From: Prorocentrum cordatum
Taxonomy: Eukaryota > Sar > Dinophyceae > Prorocentrales > Prorocentraceae
Assembly (NCBI GenBank): GCA_963575745.1
Contig: CAUYUJ010004347.1
Span: 126,847 to 190,846, forward strand
Reading direction: 5' to 3'
Length of the DNA: 64,000 bases
The notes below the pieces were generated by a model. It was not told the origin of the DNA. It searched no databases and worked only from the letters and a program-made list of their open reading frames with translations. Made by a program: the position numbers and the translations under genes. Positions within the stretch are counted from its first letter, which is position 1. Every line of letters starts with the position of its first letter. This document shows, in pieces, positions 31,127 to 43,200 of the stretch.

Positions 31127-33464
31127 GCGCATTGTTGCCCTTGCAGTGCCTCTTGGCCTTCAGTATTTGTTTGGCTTGGCAGGGCAACTCTGGCAGTCAG
31201 GTGCTTGGCGTGTGGTCCCTGTCCCTGCCGAGATTGGCAAGACGTCGCACGATTGGCCGCCTGCAGTCCGACTTGCGACCCAGATGCTGTCAATGTTGAG
31301 CTACACTGTCAATGTTGAGCTGCACCGTCAATGCTTCGCTCTCTGGGGCGTTGCTGTGTTCCTGCTCGTTAACATTTGTCACGCGTGCGGGGCTACACTG
31401 TCAATGCCGCGCTTTCCTGTGGCTTTGTTGTGTTCCCGCTCGCAACGCACACCGCCAGAGGCGGCGGAGAGCTTGAGAGATCCACCTACCGAAAGTGCTT
31501 GCCCTTGCACCTGCGTTTGGTTACTTTTCACGGCCTTCCAGGGTACCCGCGTCGCCACAGCTGGACGCAGCTCGCGGCAGTCGTGAGGGTGGTGACCAGG
31601 GGAGGTCCGTCGATGTTTTTTTAGCCTCGGCTTTTCGAGAGCGAACCATTTGTTCTGAGGCGAGGTCGAACAACGGGGAGGCCATCAGTTTGTTTGCCCT
31701 CCTTCCCTGCATTGTAATCCTTCCCTCAGTTCCCGCTCTCCTGCGTCCTGGTGCTTCCGTCTTTCCGCGCTTGCCTTGCCCCTCTAATCTCGAACGCTTA
31801 GGAACGCGCTGGATGCATGTTTGACTCGCGAGCGCTCGTGCCGCGGCCAGGAGGATGGCTGACGATCGCCCGTCATGCTGACGGTCACAGGAAATGTTTC
31901 GTCGCTCTCACCGTCGTCGCATTCGCGTAGCCATGCTCCAACATATAGCAGAATTGGTTGTTCCAATCGGTCTTTACACACGTGTTCACTTGTGCCAGTG
32001 CGCTGCAACACACATTATGGCGCTCGCGAGCTACATGCACCAGCCTTCAATGAGGTCGAGTCGAGTCGCCGTCGTCGTTCCTCTCCTTGGGGACTACTGG
32101 GTGGATTGGGAGGTCGATCCCCCATGGACGTGCGACCCCAAGGAGTCGACGATCATGCTCATGTGCATCGAGAGAGCGAGGACCAGCACAGTGTCTGCTC
32201 CTCCCCTCCCCTGCACAACGATACGGAGGCGGAACAGAGCAGCAGGAGGATCAGGCGAAACATTCGTTTGCACAAAGGGTTGGACAGCGCGACTTCATCT
32301 TCGCGTCCCGTGCTGCCTTGCTGGGCATTCGGACGCATGTGTGCGCTGGCAGAAGTCTCGGCCGACTGATTGGCATCACAGGAGCGGGTGCCTGCGGATT
32401 TAGCCAGTTCTTGGGGGCCGACATTCGCCGTCCCCGCTGTCGCCTCCTGCGAGCAGCGCCAGCGTCGAGAACTTAGGCCGACGCGCCTGTGAGTTTGATT
32501 GCCGCTCTGCTTCTGCCGGTGCGTGGTGGGATCATGTCATGTATTTCTTGGAGATTGCCACTTGCGAGTTGCATGTGGTGCGGTCGGGGATATGCTAGCC
32601 GTTAGTCGCCGTTTCGCAGTCGAGAAGATTTGCACAGCACTGGTCGTGCTGGTTATCCCGGAAGGTTTTTTTTTCACGAGCGTTACGCAGCGATGGCGCG
32701 CAGTCGCTGAATCTTGCAAATCCTAATGCTTGGGACATCGCTGTCCACCGACGGTCCACATGCTCGCATCACGTCATCCCCCGATGGGAGTAACAGGAGA
32801 GAAACGATAGGCGACGCACAGTGCTTGTGTTGAACGCCTCGTCAACGCCACACACGCTTGAGCAGCTACACATTGCAGATCCATCTCCCCACCCCTCTGG
32901 GATATCGGATGGAGGTCCGCTTCGACAGCGCTATCGCGCTGGTGCCGATTGGCGGGCGATTGGATTCGACACCTTGGGAGATCGGAATGTCAACCTGGAT
33001 TTTGCTCCCACGCTAACACCTGTGGCCTCTTGGATCCGATCCCACCGTTCTTGGAGTAGCCAGATATGTGTACTTCCCCAGAGGCTACGATTAGGATAGG
33101 GGTGCGATTGCGGGCGGGGTTGAATGTGAGACTGCGCACGCGGACAGTGGAAACGGTGGGAGCGGGTGTGCGGTAGAGGTCGAGAATGACAGTGGAAATG
33201 GGGCGACAAACAGGGGTCAACAGGCTGGGTTGTGATGCCCTTGCGCGGAGCGTCAGGAGAAAGGGCACACACCGTGATCAGGATAGTGTCGGGCGGGTGG
33301 GTGTTATTCAATTGTTCCCCACATGCTTCGTGGGGTTATGGTTTTCTTCCCTGCCGCGCCGCACCCGCGTCTCCTCACACCTCCTTTCCTCTCTCTTTCT
33401 TCCTCCCCTCATTCACACACATACACACACTTCACTCTTCCCCCCCTCGTCACAGCACTGCTCA
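31127..33464. other. Spacer with no supported gene
   Basis: No domain was recognised on either strand. TACACTGTCAATG occurs three times in 31300-31410 as a short local repeat. Confidence 0.5.
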
Positions 33465-33568
33465 GCTCAGCTCAACTCACCTCAGCACAGCACAGCTCAG
33501 CACGGCACAGCTCAGCTCAGCACGGCTCAGCACAGCCCAGCACGGCTCAGCTCAGCACAGCACAGCTC
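33465..33568. repeat. CAGCTCAGCA-type microsatellite
   Basis: Irregular CAGCTCAG/CAGCACAG/CAGCACGG repeats running into the 89-bp array. Confidence 0.85.
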
Positions 33569-34235
33569 GTGGCACTTTCTCGACACCACAGGGGGTGCGC
33601 AGGGGTGCAAAGGCTAGCAGGCGTGGCACTTTCTCGACACCACAGGGGGTGCGTAGGGGGTGGTCCCTGAGCGCGGCCGCTATCCGTGCCAGTCGTCCAG
33701 GCATAGCAGGCGTTGCACTTTCTCGACACCATAAGGGGTTGCGCAGGGGGTGGTCCCTGAGCGCGGCCGCTATCCGTGCCAGTCGTCCAGGCATAGCAGG
33801 CGTGGCACTTTCTCGAAATTATAGGGGGTGCGCAGGGGGTGGTCCCTGAGCGCGGCCGCTATCCGTGCCAGTCGTCCAGGCATAGCACGCGTGGCACTTT
33901 CTCGACACCATAGGGGGTGCGCAGGGGGTGGTCCCCGTGCGCGGCCCCTATCCGTGCCAGTCGTCCAGGCATGGCAGGCGTGGCACTTTCTCGACACCAT
34001 AGGGGGTGCGCAGGGGGTGGTCATTGAGCGCGGCCGCTATCCGTGCCAGTCGTCCAGGCATAGCAGGCGTGGCATTTTCTCGAAACCATAGGGGGTGCGC
34101 AGGGGGTGGTCCCTGAGCGCGGCCGCTATCCGTGCCAGTCGTCCAGGCATAGCAAGCGTGGCACTTTCTCGACACCAGAGGGGGTGCGCAGGGGGTGGTC
34201 CCCGAGCGCGGCCTCTATCCGTGACGGTGTCGGCC
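33569..34235. repeat. 89-bp tandem repeat array, eight units
   Basis: Units begin GTGGCACTTTCTCGACACCA at 33569 (a short 54-bp unit), 33623, 33712, 33802, 33891, 33980, 34069 and 34158. The spacing is 89-90 bp. Each unit carries GTGCGCAGGGGGTGGTCC and GCGGCCGCTATCCGTGCCAG. The period is not a multiple of three, so frames across it are shadows. A few CCGTGACGGTG mini-repeats trail off to about 34300. Confidence 0.95.
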
Positions 34236-34441
34236 TCCATCCGTGACGGTGTTGCTCAGGGCACATGGGTACGCAAGTTTGCAATCCGTGCCGGTCGTGT
34301 TCAGGGCACAGGAGAATGCTGGCGAGTGTTAGTATCATCGAACAATTGTAGCCACCTTGGCCCATGTCGGCTCAGGCCGCTCGGGTTTGCACGCAGGCGT
34401 TCTCGCGCCGGTGATTGTTCGTCAAAGGTGCGGCGCCCGCC

Positions 34442-35221
34442 ATGGCGCCCAAATTTGCCATGTCCGCGCTGCCGCCTCCGTGCGACCAGCTCAAGAACTC
34501 AATGCTAGAGATGGGCGCCGAAGTGAGTTTAGAGGGTTTACGAGCGCATGTTGAGAGGCATGGGAGTTCCTTGGTGCACAACGCAATTAATGCTTACCAG
34601 CGACAGCTTCTAAACTGGTGGCCCGAGACGCTCCTCGCCAGATACAATGAGTTGCCGCGAACAACAGGCGCCGACGATGCCAGGAGGCAGTGCTTGACTA
34701 GGTACTTGCTGAAACCTTCGTCCGGCGGGTTCCCAGCTGATCAGCCGGGGGTGTGTGCGGAGGATGGCGATGGCTCGCCGTTGGCGAAAGTTCGGCGGGT
34801 CGGCGACGCCGGCAACGGGGGCGTTGCCACGCCCGCGCAGGACACGCCTATCAAGTCCACGCCCATGCAGCCTTTCACTCCTCAGCGGTCCCCAGCACTT
34901 CTGCTTGCTACCTGTGTTCGTTCCACAGGCACCCCTCGCATTCAGCTGTCCCCTGAGCCGACTCAGACGGACCGCCGTTGGGCAGAAGTACCTTGGTCGC
35001 AAAGCCTGCGAGAATCAGTTCAGCTTGAGAAACTGATGACGAAAGCGGATGCGAAAGCAGTGAAATGGTACACGGCATTCGCGGCAAAGCGAGCCTCTGA
35101 TCCGGAGTACTTGCCGTCGAGGAGGGGCGGCGATGCCGACTTGTGGAAGCATTCGCGACGTGGGTTTAGAACGCAGGATTGCGCAGAGATGAAAATGAGC
35201 AGCAAGTACATAAGATTTTAA
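34442..35221 (+). CDS. Hypothetical protein, 259 residues
   Basis: An ATG at 34442 opens a frame to the stop ending at 35221. Another possible start lies upstream at 34415. The N-terminal third looks like a folded helical segment (EMGAEVSLEGLRAHVERHGS, AYQRQLLNWWPETLLARYNE). The middle is Gly/Pro/Ala-rich and likely disordered. The C-terminus is basic and helical (KADAKAVKWYTAFAAKRAS, KHSRRGFRTQD). Codon choice is mixed, and nothing marks a splice site or leader. No family is recognised. It could be an ORF1-like protein of a retroelement or a remnant of a host gene. It is the best gene candidate outside the transposable elements. Confidence 0.4.
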   Translation: MAPKFAMSALPPPCDQLKNSMLEMGAEVSLEGLRAHVERHGSSLVHNAINAYQRQLLNWWPETLLARYNELPRTTGADDARRQCLTRYLLKPSSGGFPADQPGVCAEDGDGSPLAKVRRVGDAGNGGVATPAQDTPIKSTPMQPFTPQRSPALLLATCVRSTGTPRIQLSPEPTQTDRRWAEVPWSQSLRESVQLEKLMTKADAKAVKWYTAFAAKRASDPEYLPSRRGGDADLWKHSRRGFRTQDCAEMKMSSKYIRF

Positions 35222-35474
35222 TGGCGTGTGTGGGGTTCCTCGGTAGCGTAATTTTACTTGGCAACTTCGCAACCGCGCCCCGAATCTGTCCATGTGTACG
35301 CGCCTGGTGTAAAACATGTTGGTGCGCGCTGACACCCCTGGGTGCGATATACCCAGGAGTTGCGCGAGAAGACGCGTCGAATTGCTCACATTGAGAAAGC
35401 CCCTCGGCCGCGTCGGCAGAGGCATCCCGACGGACTTGCTCACAGCAACCCACTTGCATCTCCCTCACTTCGTA

Positions 35475-35870
<396 letters not shown>

Positions 35871-36059
35871 TCAGGCTGCGAGGATTGAGGTTGCTGTTCC
35901 CTGCGCCAGTTCCAGCTTCCAGTTGCCATGGTTACACTACTGTTTTCTGTTTCCTACTGTAGATTGTTACTGTCCGCGCGAGGGGGGGGAGCCGAAAACG
36001 GCCTTGGATAGCGGGAAGGTTCTCAGAATTCCTGGGGGGGCGTGGAACACGTAAAATAC

Positions 36060-36350
36060 ATGAGATTCGTGCCCCCAAGGCTATGATCCGTTGTAGATTA
36101 CATTGTATTCGTGCCCCCGAGGCCACGAACCTTAGTAAAATGCGCAATTTACGCGTTCCGAGGCAACGATCCTTTGTAATTTACGCCACATTTGCGTGTC
36201 CGAGGCCACGACCCTTTGTAAATTACGCCACGTTCGCGCCCTCGAGGCCACGATCCTTTGTAATTTACGCAATATTCGCGCCCCCGAGGCCACAATCTTT
36301 TTCAAATTACGCAGAGCTCGCACCCCCGAGGCCAGAATTCCTTTCGCTTC
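36060..36350. repeat. 42-bp tandem repeat, about seven units
   Basis: GAGGCCACGATCCTTTGTAA-type units start at 36118/36119, 36160, 36202, 36244, 36286 and 36328, an exact 42-bp period after the first. Each contains TTTACGC and CGCGCCCCCGAGGCC. The period is a multiple of three, so a repetitive frame stays open without implying a gene. Confidence 0.9.
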
Positions 36351-36379
36351 GCGGGGTGCGGAGCACGTACAGTCACGTC

Positions 36380-36960
36380 GTCGCGGGGCCTTTTGGGAGC
36401 CTCTTGGGGGCCTCCTGGAGGTCTCCTGGGAGTTTCTTTTGGTCTCTTGGGGACTTAATTGGGGCCTTTTCCCCCCTCCCTCCTTTTCATACACCCTCCC
36501 ATCTTCCCTTCCAGCGCCGGCTCTAATCATGGGCGCCGCAGTGACCAACTTCCACCTGGCTGGCGCTGCGCCGCAGTTCGCCCAGAGGGGGGGGGGAATA
36601 ACATTACACTCCAGTCGTTGTGTGGCCTGCGGGGTTTTTGGGGGGCCTTTTGGAAGCTTCTGGGGGACTTCTTGGAGGTTTCTTGGGGGCCTCTTGGGGC
36701 CTCTTGGGGGCGTCTTGGGCCGTCTTGGGGCGCTTTTGCGCCGTTTCGCCCCCTCGAAGGCTGTCGTGGGGGCACCTCGCGGCCGCATGGGAGCCCCCTT
36801 TTCTAAGGTCCTCTTGGGCCGTTTCCGCGGCCTCTTGGACCGTTTTGGGTGCCTCTTTGGGCCGTTTTCGGGCCCTCTTGGGCCGTCTTGGGGCCTTCTT
36901 GGGGGGGTTTTGGGTTGTTCTGGAGCGATTCCGGGAGCTGCTTGGGCCGTCATGGATTTT
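36380..36960. repeat. GGCCTCTTGGG-type degenerate repeat, block 1
   Basis: Irregular repeats of TCTTGGGGGCCTCTTGGGCC occupy about 36380-36450 and 36630-36960. The same type recurs at 38680-39130. A short unique segment at 36520-36600 separates the halves. Confidence 0.8.
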
Positions 36961-36984
36961 TGAGAGTCTAAATGCTCGGAGCCA

Positions 36985-37205
36985 GCTGTAGGCCACTTCG
37001 TGTTCTTCGTGTTCCCAGAAACCACTCCCAGGCCACATTTTGAATGCCCGGAGCCAACTGTATAGGCCACTTCGTGTTCTTCGTGTTCCCGGAACACCAC
37101 TCCTGTACCATATTTTGATTGCCCCGAACCAATTGTGGGCCACTTCGTGATCTTCGTGTTCCCAGGACACCAGTCCTGTGCCATATTTTGAATGCCCGAG
37201 CTGGG
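36985..37205. repeat. 73-74-bp tandem repeat, three units
   Basis: GGCCACTTCGTG starts at 36991, 37065 and 37138. Each unit also carries TTCGTGTTCCC and CCATATTTTGAATGCCC. Confidence 0.9.
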
Positions 37206-38285
37206 GCAGGCTAAGGCCGAGGCGGGCTGAGGCCGAGTCAGGCTGAGGCTGAGGCAGAGGCACGCCGAGGCAGGTTGAGGCTGAGGCTGAGGCAGGCTGA
37301 GGCCGAGGCAGGCTGAGGCTGAGGCTGACGCAGGCTGAGGCCGAGGCAGGCTGAAGTAAAGGCCGAGGCAGCCTGAGGCTGAGGCAGGCTGAGACTGAGG
37401 CTGAGGCAGGCTGAAGCTGAGGCTGAGGCTGATGCAGGCTGAGGCTGAGTGGCTGACGCTGCGGCTGAGGCAGACTGAGGCTGAGGCTGAGGAGGCAAGC
37501 CGGGGCAGGCTGAGGCTCAGGCTGAGGCTGAGGCAGGCTGAGGCTGAGGCTGAGGCTGCGGCTGAGGCTGAGGCAAGCTGAGGCGGAGGCAGGCTGAGGC
37601 TGAGGCTGTTGCAGGCTGAGGCTGAGGCAGGCTCAGGTTGAGGCTGAGGCGGGCTGAGGCTGAGGCTGAGGCCGAGGCAGGCGGAGGCAAGCTGAGGCTG
37701 AGGCTGAGGCTGAGGCTGAGGCTGAGGCTGATGCTGAGGCAGGCTGAGGCTGAGACAGGCTGCGGCTGAGGCTGAGACTGAGGCTGAGGCCGAGGCAGGC
37801 TGCTGAGGCCGAGGCAGGCTCAGGAGGCTGAGGCAGGCTGAGGCTGAGGCGGGCTGAGACTGAGGCTGAGGCAGGCTGAGGCTGAGGCTGAGGCTGATGC
37901 AGGCTGAGGCTGAGAGGCCGACGCTGAGGCAGGCTGAGGCTGAGGCTGAGGCTGAGGCCGAGGCAGGCTGAGGCTGAGGCTGAGGCAAGCCGAGGCAGGC
38001 TGAGGCTGAGGCCGAAGATGAGGCAGGCTGAGGCTGAGGCTGTGGATGAGGCTGAGGCAAGCTGCGGCTCAGGCAGGCTGAGGCTGAGGCAGGCTCAGGC
38101 TGAGGCTGAGGCAGGCTGAGGCTGAGACTGAGGCCGAGGAAGGCTGAGGCTGAGGCCGAGGCAAGCCGAGGCAGCCTGAGGCTGAGGCTGAGGCTGAGGC
38201 TGAGGCAGGCTGAGGCTGAGACAGGCTGAGGCTGAGGCTGAGGCAGGCTGAGGCTGAGGCAGGCTGAGGCTGAGGCCGAGGCAGG
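37205..38285. repeat. (GAGGCT)n satellite, about 1.08 kb
   Basis: GAGGCTGAGGC and GAGGCAGGCT hexamer-based repeats run throughout. On the minus strand a Pro-Gln/Ser-Ala repeat frame of over 600 codons stays open across it and the flanking repeats. This is a consequence of the satellite. Confidence 0.95.
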
Positions 38286-38445
38286 CGAATCCTTCGGAAT
38301 CCTTAGGATTCCCTAGTAATCTTTAGGAATCCCTAGGAATCCATAGGAATCAGGATTCCTAAGGTTTCCTAAGGATTCCTATGGATTCCTAAGGTGTCTA
38401 AGGATGCCTTAGGAATCCCTAGGATTCCATTGGATCCTAAGGCCT
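38285..38445. repeat. AGGAATCC/GGATTCCT inverted array
   Basis: Direct copies of AATCCTTAGGA/AATCCCTAGGA are followed from about 38350 by the inverted form GGATTCCTAAGG, so the block as a whole can fold back. Confidence 0.8.
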
Positions 38446-38679
38446 TTGCCACTGCGACTGTCATTGCGAATGCGACTGCGACTGCGAGAACAGCAGAATT
38501 CTACAACTGGACTCTCACCTGAATCTTAAGGGGAATGCTTCCAGATATGCTTACACACATCGCTGTTAGGTTGCTTTGCCGGGATAATTTGTTGTGGAGG
38601 CGTGGCGACAGCAAACATGGAGGTGAAGGAGTTGCTTTGGAGCTCGTCGTGGGTTTCTGGCTTCTACTGCTCACCGACA

Positions 38680-39130
38680 TGGCTAGGTTGTGGGCCAGAG
38701 TCCTCGGGGATGCTTCTTGGGGTCTCTTCGGAGCGCTCTCGGGGGCTTTTGGAGGGCAGTTCTGGGGACTCTTGGGAGCGTCGTCTTGGAGGCCTCTTGG
38801 GCCGTCTTGAAGCCCTCGTGGGCCGTGTTGGAGCCTGCTTGGGGGCTTCTTGGGCCGTCTTGTGGCGACCATGGAGGTCTCTTGCGCCGTCGTTGAGCGT
38901 CGGGAAGCCGCCAAGGCGAGAATGTCAACATCTTTCAAAACCCGACGGGGATCCATGAATTTTGCCTTCGGGGGCCCTCTGGGGAGTGCCCTTGGATGGC
39001 TCTTCGGCCGTCTGGGGGCCATCTGGTGCGTCTTGGAACGATTGTTGTGTTCCTCTTGGACTATCTTTGGCGTCTTGGAGACGTCTCTTGGACCATCTTG
39101 GGGGCCTCTCGGGGGCCTTTTTGAGGTTTA
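38680..39130. repeat. GGCCTCTTGGG-type degenerate repeat, block 2
   Basis: The same repeat style as 36380-36960, interrupted at about 38900-38960 by unique sequence. No gene is supported. Confidence 0.75.
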
Positions 39131-39379
39131 ATGGGGGGCCCCGAGGCCGGCGCATCGCCTCGCAGGAGCAACACCATGTTTGATGGGACCATGCCGAGCA
39201 TGGTTCGGTCGGGGGCCCCCAGGGGCGGCCCCGCGCGCGCGAATTAGACACTTCTGAAGCAGTCACCAGAGATCCTAGCACGCCTGTGGCCCGTTTGGCC
39301 GCCGAATTTGTACGTCCCTGGTGACTTTTCATCTAGCCGCGGCGAGGCGCCTTGTCGCCTATAGGCCCACCAAAGAGTG

Positions 39380-39515
39380 CTTCAAGAACCTGACTGGTTT
39401 GCACGAAGTGTTCTTAGAACATTTCTGGGTGTGACTTTCTTGTTTTAGCACATCGGGCTTATGTTAAAAGAGTATTGTTTGTGTTTCAAGAACATGTTTA
39501 GGTTCTAAGAACATT
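39380..39515. repeat. GTTCTTAGAAC / GTTCTAAGAAC repeat pair
   Basis: Two copies of a self-complementary motif followed by ATTT, about 85 bases apart (about 39409 and 39492), lie in an AT-rich segment with further TTCAAGAAC words. Clustered inverted TTC/GAA words resemble heat-shock elements, but no downstream gene is seen. Confidence 0.5.
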
Positions 39516-39759
39516 TTGTGGTAGGACTATTGGAATGCCGGGACGGTCGGTCCCTGGTCAGTTTCAAAGAAGCCAGCAATGCTAACTTCGAGCGCGGGCT
39601 TTGGCTGCAATGGCTACCTACGAGAAGTCACAAAAGCAGCCATGCAACCCCGGAGGCCAGAGCGATCGCCGATCGTCCGCCACAGTCCTTGTCGAAAGCC
39701 AACGCGCACTCGCGGCGGAGTGGCCACATGATGTCAGCAAGGCCTGTGCACCGCAAGCA

Positions 39760-40975
39760 AGATACCAGCATGCCCGCCGTCCCCGTCAAAAAACCAATGC
39801 AAAGTGATCGCGGGGGGGCCCGCGCATGATCCAGATTTAGCCGCGAAGTGCAGCTTGACGTGTTTTGGAACGGCATGGCGGCCCTGCGCACATCAGGCCA
39901 CACTTGCGCAGGACGAAAGATTTTCCTCTTGTGGTGCAAATGGCGATGATGAGTTGGAAGTTGATAGTTGATGACCGAACCCCCTTCCCCCGTATAATCT
40001 TAACACGGGCGAGTTCCGGGGTCAGCGGATCCGTTCTCTTTTGATGTCCCGCTTCATTTTGAAAATGCAAATGTCAAACGGGGTAAACATCGGATCCGCC
40101 GTAAACAACAAGGCCAGACACGGATCCAGCAAGTCCGAAGTTGGATCCGCGCGGACGGAAACCGGATCCACCGAAACAAACACCAAAGCCACACTTGGAT
40201 CCGCGCGAATTTCATGGGATCCGACGGAGGTTATCACATACGCTATTGCTCAAGACTTCAAGCCGTCGTTCCGGCCCAAGAGGAAAACATGTTCGTCCTG
40301 GAGATGTATGTTGGCACCCCTGCCGTCGCTGTCAAAACACAATGCAAAGTGCTCGCGGGGCCCCTGCACATGACCCAATAGTTTGCCGCAAAGTGAACTT
40401 CGCATCGTTTTCCTTGGCAGGGATGGCAAAGGGGGTGCCCGCATGGTCCCGTGTTTGTCGCTTGTCGGGTGGGGGAGCGGGTGTTTGTTAATATGGAGCA
40501 GTGATCAAATTACCCACAAGCCGCAAAACGTCTCGCTCCCTCCCATCCGCCCTCCCATCACAGAAGTAGCATACGAGTCTCAGCATGGACAGGAGCCGCC
40601 ATCGACAACCATCGCTAACCAATGCCAGCGCCAGCCAGGTGCGCGATGCTTGCGAGGTGCCAACTAACAGTGCAAACTTGTCGCGGGGCGCCCACGCATG
40701 CCCCCCCATTCTGCCGCGGCGTGCACTTTAAATTCGTTTTCGAAAGGGATGGTGGACCTGCGCACGTGGGGCAACATACCGCCCCCCCTTGCGCCCCTGT
40801 CAAGAGGACAATGTCGAGTGATCACGGGGCACCCAAGCATGATCCAGACTTTGCCGCAATGTGTATCTTGACATGGTTGTCTGACAGGGATGGCGGATGA
40901 GTGTTGGCATAGCTCCTGGTTTGTTGTTTGTCGGATGGGGGAGGAGGTATTTTAATGGAGTAGTTGAACAATAAC
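39760..40975. repeat. Decayed tandem repeat, about four units of 150-200 bp
   Basis: Related units begin near 39770, 40310, 40650 and 40790. Shared ordered blocks are CCC.GTCAA.A..A.AATG, AGTG.TCGCGGGG or AGTGATCACGGGG, GCATGATCCAGA.TTTGCCGC, TTG.CAGGGATGGC and GTTTGT.G.TTGTCGGGTGGGGGAG. Short frames over them are shadows. Confidence 0.65.
40027..40225. repeat. Cluster of GGATCCG words
   Basis: Seven GGATCC sites, most followed or preceded by CCG/GCG, occur in about 200 bases at irregular spacing. Likely a degenerate minisatellite. Confidence 0.5.
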
Positions 40976-41089
40976 GTGCTGAGAAAAAAACCCTCCCCGA
41001 AGGGCTAGGATAGGGGTTCGAAGCGGAAGCGGCCTAAACCACCTACGCTCAAGGCAAGCGGCGTGATGGTGTCTCAAATTGGGGCCAGC

Positions 41090-42000
41090 TAGTTACGACA
41101 CGTGGCATCGCAGCGCTCTGCTTCTGCAGCAATGGGTTGCACGTGTCCGCTGAGGACGTGGTCGTTGCTTTTTTGTCCTTTCATGCTGTTCTGGTCCGCG
41201 CACGCGATGATCGACGAGACAGCCACCTATTGCAGGACCAGCGCCTGCAATCCTCCGTCCTCCCCCGCCCTTTCCACCGTCCCTTGCCGGGCCCTCCACA
41301 TTCATTCCCTTCCCATGTATGACCCCCCTCGCCTGAACTGAAAATCGATAAGTCTACCGGACCTTTCCCTGCTCAACGCGACGACCTGGGGCCAGTGCAG
41401 CTGAATGGCCGAGTGCAGTCGCTCAGAGTCGTGATTCGATCTGGGCGAGGCGATCGGGCCCCTGTCCGGGGCCCCAGAAGCCAGGACATTACAAGCAAGG
41501 AGTTTTAGCGAAATCCAGCTGGAGGTATTGGAGAACGTACCGACCCCAGGCTGAATTGTCCCAGGTGTGCCCTGTTCCAGGTTGGTTCACAGCTGTGTTC
41601 TAGAGCTCGGACCTCTTTATGTTTGTCTTCGTCGTGCGTTCGTTCGTCCTTCGTTCGTCTCGTCCTCCCCCACCTACAGCCTCCCTGACCTCCCCCTTGG
41701 TCCTGGCCCCAGGCATCCTCCCCCCCCCGGCCTCCCTGCCCTCCCCCAGCTCCTTTGTGCAAGAGCCAGGGCACGCGTGCCACTTGTTCAAATCCTCGTT
41801 TTCGGGGCCCTGGCTTGCTCCATGCCCCTCGTGGCTTTCGGGATGACGGCCAGACCCGGCTCGGTGAAGTTCGGCGTCCAGCTAGAGTACGCCGCGCGAG
41901 GGGGCGCCGCCTTCTGAGAAGGCAGGTGTCTCTTCGAGCCCACCTTGCCTTCCAAGGAGAGGGGCCATGGCGTCTCTCTCTCCTCACAGCCCCAGTGCCG
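41090..42000. other. Spacer with no supported gene
   Basis: Open frames of 70-160 codons on both strands show no recognisable domain. Nothing further is supported. Confidence 0.45.
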
Positions 42001-42034
42001 TCACAACGATGACCTTGAGTTGGATAGGTACAGC

Positions 42035-42184
42035 GTTGAGTCGGGCCTGTCCCTCTACAGGAGGAGTATCCAAAAATAGTTTAAACAATAGTCGGGGGAC
42101 GATGTTTTTAGTTTTTGGGGGTATGGTTTTTTGTTTTAATGTTTCGTCCAAAATCCCCCTGTAAGGGGACATGCCCGACTGAAG
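42035..42184. mobile_element. MITE family M1, copy 3 (150 bp)
   Basis: The left end GTTGAGTCGGGCCTGTCCCT and the right end AGGGGACATGCCCGACTGAA match copies 1 and 2. The CTCTACAGGAGGA block is shared. Flanks are TACAGC (42029-42034) and TACAGT (42185-42190), a 6-bp duplication with one difference. The interior is AT-rich with no ORF. Confidence 0.85.
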
Positions 42185-42190
42185 TACAGT

Positions 42191-43019
42191 GGGGGCGTTC
42201 GTTCAGGAAAGTGCCCAGGAGGCCTCAGACCCTGGTGGATTCTCCATCTCATGCGGGCAGCGGTGAGAGCAGTGGCCAAGCCTGAACCGGTGTTTGACCG
42301 GCTTCCTAACCATGGGTTCATCATCGAGGGGTTCTTTATGCCCTGCTTGGTCTTAGTAGCATGCTCGTTCACGGAATGAACCACGGCAGTGCCCCGAGCA
42401 CCCAGCCCGCGCGTGTTCCGTGTTGCTTTTCACTGCAGCCAGAGGTGATGTGGCCGAATGCGCCCGCTTGGGCCTGTTCTTGCCCATGTCTCAGATTTCA
42501 TGGCCCCCTCCTCTTCTTTCTCAGTAGAACGCCATCGGGCTGTCTCCCTCGTCCGCGGACATGCCTTTTGTTATGATGCGGTCAGCCCCCGTCTTTGGCG
42601 CAACCTATTGGCGCGCTTCCCATCACTTTCCTTGCAAGCCTGCGCTGTCTGGAAGTTACTCGTCGAGTGCATCAGCACGTGTTGTCAGCTCTTGAGGCTT
42701 GAGGGCGCATACTTAATTTCCACCAGCCTTCCGCTGGCAGAGCCCGCCCCATTGCATGTTCACTGGCCTTCTGCCGTATCCCGCCGAGGAAGAGGTGTCA
42801 ATTCTCTCGATCCTCGAAGTCGAGGCACTTTTCTCGAGCGCCCCTCTTACGTCGCGTCTAGTTTTGCAGATACACCCGGGGCCGCTCGGATCTGGACGTG
42901 AGTTCATGGCTCTCCAAGGGGGAAAGTTGGAGAGCAGCGCCCGCCCGAAAACGCAGTCGGGGGTGAGACTTCCGCAAGAGATTTCATCGCAATCCTGTCA
43001 GCCTGCCGCACTTCAGGGG
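42191..43019. other. Spacer with no supported gene
   Basis: Frames of up to about 170 codons are present but without recognisable motifs. Confidence 0.4.
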
Positions 43020-43034
43020 CAACGTCAGATAGGG

Positions 43035-43200
43035 ATCGGCTCAGGAGGGGACGCACCAACCCCCAATCGCCCACTCATCGCTGATAGAGGCCCGATAGCC
43101 CACCCACCCGGAAACGTACGGTTTCGATATCAGGGGCCTATCCTCGATCCAGCGGCGATGTATCGCCGCTTGCAGCTCGATGTTCCACCCTCTGAGCCAG
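43035..43200 (+). repeat. Dispersed repeat, copy 2 (CAATCGCCCA.TCATCGC family)
   Basis: The second copy of the block set described at 11229-11390, with CAATCGCCCACTCATCGCTG near 43063 and GATAGCCCACCCACC near 43090. Confidence 0.5.

Noticed and set aside
33569-34235. CRISPR array
   Set aside because: The repeats are contiguous 89-bp units without unique spacers, in a eukaryotic genome.
36132-38060. A 640-codon minus-strand frame rich in Pro-Gln and Ser-Ala
   Set aside because: It is the translation of the (GAGGCT)n satellite and neighbouring repeats, with no unique domain.
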